A DNA stretch of 64,000 bases from Bog-756 sp963727955. GTDB taxonomy: Bacteria > Actinomycetota > Acidimicrobiia > Acidimicrobiales > RAAP-2. The position numbers and the translations under genes are program-made. The DNA is taken from the NCBI GenBank assembly GCA_963727955.1, contig CAVSII010000011.1:62001-126000 (forward strand), read 5' to 3'. Below are positions 41,610 through 49,798 of this stretch, piece after piece; the first letter of the stretch is position 1; each line of letters starts with the position of its first letter. The notes beneath the pieces are model-generated. The model searched no databases. It saw nothing but the letters and a program-made list of their open reading frames with translations, and had not been told where the DNA came from.

Positions 41610-42320
41610 TCACGACCGTGAGCTCCGGATCCCCAGGCTCCAGGCCATGGTGGTGACGGCGTAGTCGAAGAGCAGCTCGGGGTTGGCCACGATGTCGTCG
41701 AAGCGCCCGAACAGTTCGAAGTTGATCTGCCCGAACAGTTGAGCCCACGCCAACAGGGCATGGGCCACGGCGGCCAGGGGAACCCCGGGCAGAGCCCCCT
41801 GCGCCACAGGACGCACATCCGACGCCAACGAACGGGGAAGTGGCGGGCCGTCGGGGGGATCGAGCTCACCCGAGCGTTGGGCGTCGACGAGCAGGCCGGC
41901 CAGTACCAGCGTGACCCGGGTGGCGGGGCCCAGGGTGACCTCGGGAGCCTGGTAGCCGGGGACCGGTGAGCCGTAGAGGAGCACGTACTCGTGCGGATGG
42001 TCGAGGGCCCACTGGCGGATGGCCCGGCACACGTCGCGCCATCGGACCAGAGCCCGACCGCCGACGCCGGCAGCTGCTTCGGCCACGTCTCCGAGGGAAT
42101 CGTAAGCCTCGACGATCAGAGCGGTGAGCAACTCGTCGCGCGAGGCGAAGTAGCGGTACATGGCCGAGGAGGCCATGCCCAGCTGGCGGGCCACCGCCCG
42201 GAGGGACAGCGCTCCCGCTCCCACCTCGGCCAGCTGCCTGCGGGCTTCGGCCACGATGTCGGCGGTCACCGCCTCCCGGGCCCGCTGGCGGGCGTTGGGC
42301 ACGACTCGGTTGGGTTCCAT
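41610..42320 (-). CDS. TetR-family transcriptional regulator
   Basis: ATG 42320 (MEPNRVVPNARQ) is used; ATG 42332 is also possible. 236 residues: helix-turn-helix about 17-60 with LAEVGAGALSLRAVARQLGMASSAMYRYFASRDELLTALI, followed by an all-helical ligand domain with WALDHPHEYVLLYGSPVPGY, a segment common to the TetR_C_33-type group. It diverges from the MMPL transporter gene over a 139-bp gap that contains a perfect palindrome, so it most likely controls the transporter. Confidence 0.9.
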   Translation of the reverse strand: MEPNRVVPNARQRAREAVTADIVAEARRQLAEVGAGALSLRAVARQLGMASSAMYRYFASRDELLTALIVEAYDSLGDVAEAAAGVGGRALVRWRDVCRAIRQWALDHPHEYVLLYGSPVPGYQAPEVTLGPATRVTLVLAGLLVDAQRSGELDPPDGPPLPRSLASDVRPVAQGALPGVPLAAVAHALLAWAQLFGQINFELFGRFDDIVANPELLFDYAVTTMAWSLGIRSSRS

Positions 42321-42362
42321 GGATCCCAGCATGGCACAAATCGAGAGCACTAACCATGAAAT

Positions 42363-42377
42363 AAGAGCACTGCTCTT
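42363..42377. promoter_or_regulatory. probable TetR operator between tetR and mmpL genes
   Basis: AAGAGCA-C-TGCTCTT is a perfect 15-bp palindrome 43 bases before the tetR start. A degenerate copy, GAGCA-C-CGCTC, lies at 42419-42429, and a half-site AGAGCAC at 42344-42350. TTGACT (42376-42381), a possible -35 box for the transporter, overlaps its right edge. Confidence 0.65.
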
Positions 42378-42459
42378 GACTTTGGCCTTCATCTATGTGA
42401 ACATCGCTCACAGAAAGAGAGCACCGCTCACAGAGTGGTCCGATCGCCGGGAGAAAACC

Positions 42460-44715
42460 ATGGATCAGGTCAATGTGTTCGAGCGCTGGGGCCGGACCGT
42501 GCACCGCCGGCGCCGGCTCGTGCTGTCGGTCGCCTCGCTGGCCGTGGTGTTCGCCGTGGTGTGGGGCACCGGGGTGTTCGGCCAGCTGCAGGCGGCCGGT
42601 GGTTTCTACGCACCGAACAGCCCCAGCCAGAAGGCGGCCACCCTGGCTTCCAGCGCCTTCGGCCGGGATGCGGGCGACGTGGTCGTCCTCTATGGGAGCC
42701 GGAGAGAGGCGGTGCGGACGCCGGCCTTCCGGGCCGCCGTCGAGCACACCCTTTCCGTGCTGCCCCACGCCGATGTGATGTCGGCTACAACCTACTGGTC
42801 TACCGGGTCGACCCGGTTCATCAGCACCGACGGTCATGAGACCGACGCCGTCCTCGAGCTGCGGGGCACCACCGACACGGCCCGTCAGAACAGCTACGAC
42901 GCCATCAAGACCCGTCTGGGGGCACGGGGTATCCACACCACTGTCGGCGGTCTGGTGCCGACCGACGAGACAATCAGCAACCAGACCACCAAAGACATAG
43001 GGCGGGCCGAAAGCCTGTCCTTCCCCGTCCTTCTGGTCCTGCTCCTTCTCATCTTCGGAAGCCTGACGGCCGCCGGGCTCCCTCTGGCCATCGGTGCTGT
43101 CGGGATCCTCGGTTCGTTCACCGCCCTTCGGATCCTCACCCTCTTCACGTCGGTCTCGATCTTTTCGGCCAATATCACGACCATCCTCGGCCTGGGTCTG
43201 GCCATCGACTACGGCCTGTTCATGGTCAGTCGATTCCGCGAGGAGCTGCGGCTCCAGAGCTCAGTGGAGCGAGCCGTGGCCCGAACGGTGGCCACCGCCG
43301 GTCGCACTGTGGTCTTCTCCGGGGTCACCGTGGCCATCGCCCTGGCCAGTCTGATGCTGTTCCCCGAGACCTTTCTACGGTCCATGGGCTACGGAGGCGT
43401 CCTGACCGTGGCGGTCGACGTGCTCGCCGCCCTGACCGTCCTTCCCGCCCTCCTGTCCCTCCTCGGACCGAAGGTCAACTCGCTGCGCATCCGTCCCGCC
43501 GTCAGAAGTGCGCCGGCGCCGGTGGAGGGCGGCGGTTGGTACCGATTGGCCCATCGGGTCATGCGCCGACCGGTGGCCTTCACCGCGGTGATCGTGATCG
43601 TCCTCCTGGCCCTGGGGTCCCCCTTCCTGAGGGTGGCCTGGGGTGGGACGGACGCAACCGTGCTGCCGACCAGCGCCGCCCCCCGGGTGGTGACCGAAGC
43701 CCTCAGCCGCGACTTCCCCGGCAATCCCACCACTCCGATCGAGGCGCTGATGACCTTCGCCGGTCCGGTGGCCGGCTCTCCGGGGAGGACCGCTGCGCTG
43801 GCCTCGTACCAGGGCGAACTGGCCCACGTCCCCGGGGTGAGCGCCGCCCAGGTGACCGGTGTGCGCGGTGACCATGCTCGGGTGGACATGAGCTTCGCTC
43901 CCGGTCCGAACTCGCCGGCAGCCGAAACCATCGTCCACCTGATCCGTGCCGCAGCCCCCCCTGCCGGCGCCACCGTGGTGGTCGGCGGCCAGACGGCCGA
44001 GCTGGTCGACACCCTGGCCAGCCTGTCGGCCACCCTGCCCTGGATGGTGCTGGTGGTGGTGCTGGCCACCTTCGTCATGCTGTTCCTGGCTTTCGGATCG
44101 GTCATCCTGCCCCTCAAGGCGATCATCATGAACGTGCTTTCGCTGACCGTCATGTTCGGAGTGCTGGTGTGGGTGTTCCAGGAAGGTCATCTCGCCGGTG
44201 TCCTGCACTTCACCCCCAACGGGACGATCAACCCGACCATGCCTATCCTCATGTTCGCCATCATGTTCGGGTTGTCCATGGACTATGAGGTGTTCCTCCT
44301 CTCCCGGATCCGCGAGCACTATCTCGCCACCGCCGACAACACCGAAGCCATCGCCGTCGGGCTGCAACGCACCGGCTCCATCATCACCAGTGCTGCTCTG
44401 TTGCTGATGATCGTGGTCGCTCCCTTCGCCCTGTCGGGCGTGACCTTCACCAAAATGATGGGGGTGGGCATGATCGTGGCCCTGGTGGTGGACGCCACCA
44501 TCATCCGGGTGCTGCTGGTACCGGCCACCATGAAGCTTCTGGGCCGGGCCAACTGGTGGGCGCCCGCCCCGTTGCGACGTCTGCACGACCGGATGGGGAT
44601 CGACGAGGGGATAGACCAAAGAAGGGTCGACGAGGGGATCGACCAGGGGAGTGAGTCGATGCCGGCTCTTCCCCAGCCTTCCATCCCCGTGGTGCCCGTG
44701 CCGGTGGCGGTTTAG
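42460..44715 (+). CDS. MMPL-family RND transporter
   Basis: ATG 42460 has GGGAG six bases upstream. 751 residues with the MMPL layout: TM1 (VLSVASLAVVFAVVWGTG), a first extracytoplasmic domain, TM2-6 with LGLGLAIDYGLFMVSRFREEL (the Asp-Tyr pair of the proton relay), TM7, a second external domain, and TM8-12 with MFGLSMDYEVFLLSRIREHY, the matching relay. The tail is Glu/Asp/Gln-rich. MMPL proteins export lipids or hydrophobic metabolites. Regulation by the divergent TetR is expected from the operator palindrome. Confidence 0.92.
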   Translation: MDQVNVFERWGRTVHRRRRLVLSVASLAVVFAVVWGTGVFGQLQAAGGFYAPNSPSQKAATLASSAFGRDAGDVVVLYGSRREAVRTPAFRAAVEHTLSVLPHADVMSATTYWSTGSTRFISTDGHETDAVLELRGTTDTARQNSYDAIKTRLGARGIHTTVGGLVPTDETISNQTTKDIGRAESLSFPVLLVLLLLIFGSLTAAGLPLAIGAVGILGSFTALRILTLFTSVSIFSANITTILGLGLAIDYGLFMVSRFREELRLQSSVERAVARTVATAGRTVVFSGVTVAIALASLMLFPETFLRSMGYGGVLTVAVDVLAALTVLPALLSLLGPKVNSLRIRPAVRSAPAPVEGGGWYRLAHRVMRRPVAFTAVIVIVLLALGSPFLRVAWGGTDATVLPTSAAPRVVTEALSRDFPGNPTTPIEALMTFAGPVAGSPGRTAALASYQGELAHVPGVSAAQVTGVRGDHARVDMSFAPGPNSPAAETIVHLIRAAAPPAGATVVVGGQTAELVDTLASLSATLPWMVLVVVLATFVMLFLAFGSVILPLKAIIMNVLSLTVMFGVLVWVFQEGHLAGVLHFTPNGTINPTMPILMFAIMFGLSMDYEVFLLSRIREHYLATADNTEAIAVGLQRTGSIITSAALLLMIVVAPFALSGVTFTKMMGVGMIVALVVDATIIRVLLVPATMKLLGRANWWAPAPLRRLHDRMGIDEGIDQRRVDEGIDQGSESMPALPQPSIPVVPVPVAV

Positions 44716-44760
44716 CTGCGGCCGGGCGCCAACCGGTGGCATACGACAGACTGACCTCCG

Positions 44761-46116
44761 ATGGATACGCCCGAAAGTCACTACGCCAAGAGAGACGGGC
44801 TGCACATCGGCTACCAGGTATGGGGTGAGCGTTCTCCCGACATCCTGGACATGGGCTGCGGCACCTACATCTCCATCGACGAGGTGGGGGAGCACACCGG
44901 GTGGCGCCGCTACGTCGAGCGGATCGCCGAATGTGGGCGGGTCATCCGCTTCGACCCGGACGGGATCGGTCTGTCGGACACCCCCGCCGATCTCGGCGAG
45001 CTCACGCTGGAGGCGTGGATGGATGACGCCCGGGCGGCGATGGACGCCGTGGGTTCGGAACGGGCCGTCGTTCTGGCCGCGGGGAGTTCGTCGCTGCTGG
45101 GTCTCCTCTTCGCCGCCCGGCATCCCGAGCGCACCGAGTCGTTGATCATCATCAACGGGACGGCCCGGTACCTGCAAGCCGACGACTATCCCTTTGGGGT
45201 CCCCGTCGGGCGGATGGACGCCTTTCGGGCCGGACTCGACCCGGATGGTGACGGGCCGGAGAGCCAGAGCCTGAGCGACCTACACCTCTTCGCTCCCTCC
45301 GCCGCCAACGATCCTGATTTCGGACGTTGGTGGTCACGGGCATCAAAGCACGGGGCTGCTCCGGCCACAGCCTCCGTGTTGGGCGAGCTCACCGCATCGT
45401 CGGACGTACGCTCCCTTCTCCCCCACATCGCCGCACCGACACTGGTCCTGCACCGGAGGGACTCTTTGGCTCCGACCATCGATCACGGCCGCTACATCGC
45501 CGACCACGTCCCCGGAGCCCGTCTGGTCGACCTCCCGGGCGACGACGTTGTCCCCTTTGCCGGGGACGTGGACGCTCTGGTCGACGAGATCCAGGAGTTC
45601 ATCACCGGAAACCGTTACGGACCTACCCCCGAGCGGGTCCTGGCCACCATTCTCTTCACCGACATTGTCGACTCCACTGGCACGGCGGCCCGGATGGGTG
45701 ACCGCCCGTGGACCCAGGTTCTTGCCGATCACGGCGCACTGGTGCGCCGACAAATCGAGCACTTCGAAGGTCAGCTGGTGAAGGACACCGGCGACGGAGT
45801 CCTGGCCCTCTTCGACGGGACGACCCGGGCCATCCGCTGTGCCCTCATGATCCGCGACGGAGCCAACCACCTCGGGATCCAGGTGCGGGCCGGTCTGCAT
45901 GCCGGGGAGGTCGAGCGGCGTGGTCACGATGTGAGTGGCATCGCCGTGCACGTGGCGGCCCGGGTGGTGGCGGAGGGAGAGGCGGGCGAGGTGATGGTGA
46001 CCAACACCGTGGTCGACTTGGTGGAGGGAGCCGGTGTCTCCTTCGCCGATCGGGGAGTCCGGGAGCTCAAGGGTGTGCCCGGACATCGACACCTCTGGTC
46101 GGTCACAGCCACCTGA
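44761..46116 (+). CDS. alpha/beta-hydrolase-like domain fused to class III adenylate/guanylate cyclase
   Basis: 451 residues. About 1-275 is alpha/beta-hydrolase-like: HIGYQVWGE, RVIRFDPDGIGLSD, and LAAGSSSLLGLLFAARHPERTES, where the nucleophile elbow reads GSSSL rather than GxSxG. From about residue 290 is a class III cyclase: TILFTDIVDSTGTAARMGD (first metal Asp), HFEGQLVKDTGDGVLALFDG (second metal Asp), VRAGLHAGEVERRGHDVSG and a final ELKGVPGHRHLW. Such fusions are common in mycobacteria. The protein may make cAMP in response to a small ligand held by the hydrolase fold, which looks catalytically altered. Confidence 0.9.
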   Translation: MDTPESHYAKRDGLHIGYQVWGERSPDILDMGCGTYISIDEVGEHTGWRRYVERIAECGRVIRFDPDGIGLSDTPADLGELTLEAWMDDARAAMDAVGSERAVVLAAGSSSLLGLLFAARHPERTESLIIINGTARYLQADDYPFGVPVGRMDAFRAGLDPDGDGPESQSLSDLHLFAPSAANDPDFGRWWSRASKHGAAPATASVLGELTASSDVRSLLPHIAAPTLVLHRRDSLAPTIDHGRYIADHVPGARLVDLPGDDVVPFAGDVDALVDEIQEFITGNRYGPTPERVLATILFTDIVDSTGTAARMGDRPWTQVLADHGALVRRQIEHFEGQLVKDTGDGVLALFDGTTRAIRCALMIRDGANHLGIQVRAGLHAGEVERRGHDVSGIAVHVAARVVAEGEAGEVMVTNTVVDLVEGAGVSFADRGVRELKGVPGHRHLWSVTAT

Positions 46117-46160
46117 CGGGGGCGCAGGGACAACCGAGCGAGCACCGAACCGAAGGAGCT

Positions 46161-46668
46161 ATGACCACCCGCCCACAACCTCTGGGTCCACCCGTGCGGG
46201 CCGGGGACATCCCCGTGGCTCACACCCCACCGGGTGGCTATGGGCCCACCATGCCACCGCCGGTCCTGGCCACCTGCACCGAACCACTGGTGAACGGGGC
46301 CCCCGATCTGCGGGGAACCTGGCGGGCCGGCTCGGTACTGGTCGATGGGGCCGAGATCGCAAAACATCCAGTACATGGTCATGTCCAGCGGATCGAGCAG
46401 TGCGGCGACCGGCTGGTGGTGACCGCCGGGGGAGTGGTGCATGACATGCGCTGCGACGGCACCGAGGCCCACGGTGTCCATGACGTGGCCGAGTTCGATT
46501 TCACCACTCCGATCACCGTGGTGGCCAGCTTCGAGGAGGGGGTCCACGTGTTGCGCCCGGGTCGGCCTCCCCGGCATCGAGGTCACCCGCCGGCTCGACG
46601 GTCCCCTTCTCATCTGGACCTACCTGGGTCTCACCGCCGTGCTCGCGCCCATCGGTCCACCGCTCTGA
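46161..46668 (+). pseudogene. lipocalin-sized conserved protein gene with one frameshift
   Basis: ATG 46161 follows AAGGAG closely. The first frame holds TCTEPLVNGAPDLRGTWRAGSVLVDG, HVQRIEQCGDRLVVTAGGVVHDMRCDGT and FDFTTPITVVASFEEGVHVLRP. Removing one G from the run 46559-46561 continues as VGLPGIEVTRRLDGPLLIWTYLGLTA and ends at TGA 46668, giving about 169 residues. The strand-rich order suggests a small beta-barrel (lipocalin-like) protein; the family has no role known to me. Because both halves are intact, sequence error must be ruled out. It follows the cyclase gene by 44 bases. Confidence 0.7.
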
Positions 46669-46696
46669 TCCGACGTCATGGACGTGATGATGTCCG

Positions 46697-46712
46697 TGTC
46701 ACCCGGGTGACA
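46697..46712. promoter_or_regulatory. perfect 16-bp palindrome before a 48-aa gene
   Basis: TGTCACCCGGGTGACA is a perfect palindrome, 66 bases before the ATG at 46778. No regulator gene is adjacent. It is likely a dimeric repressor or activator site for the small gene. Confidence 0.5.
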
Positions 46713-46777
46713 GACGTTGAACCCAACCGGGCGCACAATGGATTTGTTGGACGAGGCAGCAAGGTGAGGAGCAGACC

Positions 46778-46924
46778 ATGAGCAACTTTCGTCTGAGGAT
46801 CGAAGTTCTGGAATCGGCAGTGGAGTGGGAAGATCGGGAAGTCACCTCAGGGGCCCTCCGTCCGGTACGCCCGGTGGCGGCCACGGCGACGGCGACGGGG
46901 CTTCGCCTTCCGGTGCGGGCCTGA
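46778..46924 (+). CDS. small protein (48 aa) with strong RBS
   Basis: ATG 46778 has GAGGAG seven bases upstream. The protein starts MSNFRLRIEVLESAVEWED and ends in an Ala/Thr/Arg-rich tail. The first 20 residues form a charged amphipathic helix. No family recognised. The palindrome at 46697-46712 and the good ribosome site argue for a real, regulated gene. Confidence 0.55.
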   Translation: MSNFRLRIEVLESAVEWEDREVTSGALRPVRPVAATATATGLRLPVRA

Positions 46925-47112
46925 GCCACTGTCCGGGGCCCGGCACCGGGCTGGCCATCTCGCAACCGGCGTGAGCCCGCCACCGGAGTGGGTTCGGACA
47001 CGTCGGCAAGGTTCTCGGGGCGGGGTGTTGGCGGGTGGCGGAACCCCGCCCCGAGGTGTTCGCCGCCTCCTTCGATGGGTGGCGCTGGCGGAGGGGTTGC
47101 CGACGGGGAAGA

Positions 47113-49788
47113 ATGCCCTGGTACCCCATGCCAACCCCGAGACGTGAATCCCGAGGCAGACCCCGTTATTCAGCCAGGCGGCCCCTGGCCGCCACCGCCG
47201 CAGTGGCTGCGGTGGTCGCAGTGGCGACCCTGTTGGTGCTCTCATCGGGCGTGAGCGCGGCCGCCGCTTCCGCCGGGCCCGCCGTCGGGTCCGGGTCGAC
47301 CGGCTCATCGTCCGGCACCTCGGTGGGTGCGTCGTCAAAGCCGGTCACCGATCCCGACGCCCTGGTCAATCCCTTCATCGGCACCAATGACGGCGGCGAT
47401 ACCTTCCCCGGGGCCGATGTCCCCTTCGGTATGGTCCAATGGAGTCCCGACACGGTCGACCGGCCCGACGGCGGGGGATACGAATACCGCAGCAAGTCGA
47501 TCATCGGTTACAGCCTCACCCATCTGTCGGGCCCGGGCTGTAGCGCCGAAGGTGATCTCCCGATCCTGCCCACCCTCGGTGCCATCCCGAAGAATCCGAC
47601 AGCCGCCACCGAGCCGCTGGTCCACAGCGACGAGTCGGCCTCACCGGGCTACTACCAGCTGGATGCCGGAGGCATCGACACCCAGCTGACCACCACGACC
47701 CGCTCGGGAATGGCCGAGTTCACCTTTCCGCCGGACACATCCGTCGGCAACCTCCTCTTCAAGCTGGGAGACAGTCAAAACGAGGCGACATCCTCACACT
47801 TCTCGGTGGTGAGCGACGACGAGGTCCAAGGTCAGGTAACAAGCGGCTACTTCTGCGGTGCCTCCAACATCTACACGCTCAACTTCGACATGGTGTTCGA
47901 CCATCCCTTCGCCACGTCGGGTTCATGGGCCACCAACCCGGCCGGCGACTATGTGAGCTTCGACACCGCCTCATATCCGGCCATCGAGGCCAAGGTCGGC
48001 ATCTCCTATGTCAGCGTGGCCAACGCTGTGCAGAACCGCACCACGGAGAACCGCGGCTGGAATTTCACCGCAGTTCGCAATGCCGCAGCCAAGTCGTGGA
48101 CGTCGATGCTCGACAAGATCGCGGTGGGAGGGGGCACCGCCACCCAACAGACCGTCTTCTACACTTCGCTGTACCACTCGCTTCTCGATCCCAGTGTCTT
48201 CAGTGATGTCAATGGCCAGTACCTGGGGGCGGACGGCACGGTCCACACGGTCGCTCCTCCCCAGACGGCTCAGTACGCCAACTACTCGGGGTGGGACATC
48301 TACCGGAGCGAGATTCAGCTCGAGGCGATGCTGGCCCCTCAACAGACCAACGACATCGTCACTTCCATGCTCAACGATTACGCCCAGAGCGGCCAGCTCC
48401 CCAAGTGGGACGAGGACAACGGGGAGACGTACATCATGGTGGGCGATCCCGCCGACAGCATCATCGCCGATGCCTACGCCTTCGGAGCCACCGATTTCGA
48501 CGCTCCCCAGGCGCTGTCCGACATGGAGACCGAGGCCGAGGTTCCGAGCGACATTCGCCCGGGGCTCAGCTATGACCAGACCGACGGCTATCTGCCCATC
48601 GACGGGACCTACGGCTGTTGCAACTTCTACGGCCCGGTCTCGACCCAGCAGGAGTACGACACGGCCGACAACTCGATCGCCGAACTGGCCGCCGCCCTGG
48701 GCGACACCCAGACCGCCCGGACGTTCGCCGTTCGCGCCCAGAACTGGCAGAACGTGTTCAACCCGGGCACCGGGTTCCTGCAGCCGAAGGAGGCGGCGGG
48801 GATGTTCCAACCCGGGTTCGCCCCCACGTCGCAGAACGGCTTCGTCGAGGCCGACTCCTATGTCTACACGGCCATGATCCCCTTCGACGTGAGCGGCCTG
48901 ATCGCCGCTTCTGGCGGGGATGGGGCGTGGGTGCAATTCCTGAACGGCCTCACCTCCAGCGTCACCGCCCAGGGCCCCACGCAGATCCAGATGGGTGACG
49001 AGCCGTCCTTCGACATCCCCTGGGAGTACGACTACGCCGGCGACCCGGCCCGAACCCAAGAGGTGGTCCGAGAGATCCAGGACCGGCTCTTCACTGACAC
49101 GCCCGGTGGCCTGGCCGGCAACGACGACCTGGGCGCCATGAGCTCGTGGTACGTGTGGTCAGCCCTGGGCGCCTACCCGGAAACGCCCGGCTCCGCCGAT
49201 GTGGCCCTGGGCAGTCCTCTCTTTCCCACTATTACCGTGGCCCTGGCCGACGGTAAGACCCTCACCGAATCTGCGCCCGCCGCCACCACCACGTCGCCCT
49301 ACGTCGACGCCCTCACCTTCGGCGGAGCGCCGTTGCCGGCTTCCACCCTGCCCGCGGGTGTGTTTGCCGCCGGTGGCCAGCTTTCCTGGACCCTCGGGGC
49401 CACGCCCACCGATTGGGCCACCGCCCCCGGCGACGGGCCACCCTCCAGCGTCGAGGGTCTGTTGCCCGCCCTCGGATACCTGCCGGGCGGAGACGACGGC
49501 GAGGTGGTGGTGAGCCCGGGCGGAACGGCATCACTGGCAGTGGGGATCCAGAGCATGTCGGGCACCGGCCAACAGGTCAGGTGGAGCGCCTCGGCGGCGT
49601 CCGGTTCGGGGATGACCATGACCCCGGACACCGGCGTCCTGACCGTGTCCAGTGAGGCCAAGGCCACCGAGACGATGGATGTGCACGTGCCGGCGGGACT
49701 GGCCGATGGTCAGTACTCGGTGACCGTGGCCTTGAGGGCGGCCGGGATCTCGCTGCCCGCCGTGGTGGCTGTCATCGACGTGGCCTGA
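47113..49788 (+). CDS. secreted GH92-family alpha-mannosidase
   Basis: The start is uncertain; ATG 47113 (MPWYPMPTPRR) leaves a basic lead and a hydrophobic segment (AATAAVAAVVAVATLLVLSSG), a signal peptide or anchor. GH92 hallmarks follow: DALVNPFIGTNDGGDTFPGADVPFGMVQWSPDT, then SYSLTHLSGPGC-like GYSLTHLSGPGCSAEGD. The catalytic half has NGETYIMVGDPADSIIADAYAFG, PWEYDYAGDPARTQ (Glu general acid region) and GNDDLGAMSSWYVWSALGAYP (Asp pair). A C-terminal Ig-like sandwich (about the last 100 residues) may bind glycans or the wall. The enzyme would cleave alpha-mannosidic links with calcium, outside the cell. Confidence 0.9.
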   Translation: MPWYPMPTPRRESRGRPRYSARRPLAATAAVAAVVAVATLLVLSSGVSAAAASAGPAVGSGSTGSSSGTSVGASSKPVTDPDALVNPFIGTNDGGDTFPGADVPFGMVQWSPDTVDRPDGGGYEYRSKSIIGYSLTHLSGPGCSAEGDLPILPTLGAIPKNPTAATEPLVHSDESASPGYYQLDAGGIDTQLTTTTRSGMAEFTFPPDTSVGNLLFKLGDSQNEATSSHFSVVSDDEVQGQVTSGYFCGASNIYTLNFDMVFDHPFATSGSWATNPAGDYVSFDTASYPAIEAKVGISYVSVANAVQNRTTENRGWNFTAVRNAAAKSWTSMLDKIAVGGGTATQQTVFYTSLYHSLLDPSVFSDVNGQYLGADGTVHTVAPPQTAQYANYSGWDIYRSEIQLEAMLAPQQTNDIVTSMLNDYAQSGQLPKWDEDNGETYIMVGDPADSIIADAYAFGATDFDAPQALSDMETEAEVPSDIRPGLSYDQTDGYLPIDGTYGCCNFYGPVSTQQEYDTADNSIAELAAALGDTQTARTFAVRAQNWQNVFNPGTGFLQPKEAAGMFQPGFAPTSQNGFVEADSYVYTAMIPFDVSGLIAASGGDGAWVQFLNGLTSSVTAQGPTQIQMGDEPSFDIPWEYDYAGDPARTQEVVREIQDRLFTDTPGGLAGNDDLGAMSSWYVWSALGAYPETPGSADVALGSPLFPTITVALADGKTLTESAPAATTTSPYVDALTFGGAPLPASTLPAGVFAAGGQLSWTLGATPTDWATAPGDGPPSSVEGLLPALGYLPGGDDGEVVVSPGGTASLAVGIQSMSGTGQQVRWSASAASGSGMTMTPDTGVLTVSSEAKATETMDVHVPAGLADGQYSVTVALRAAGISLPAVVAVIDVA

Positions 49789-49798
49789 ACCCCGGCCC

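Noticed and set aside
43375..45177. 600-codon minus-strand frame over MMPL and the cyclase fusion
   Set aside because: Antisense to two clear genes, rich in His/Asp/Gln, typical of shadow frames.
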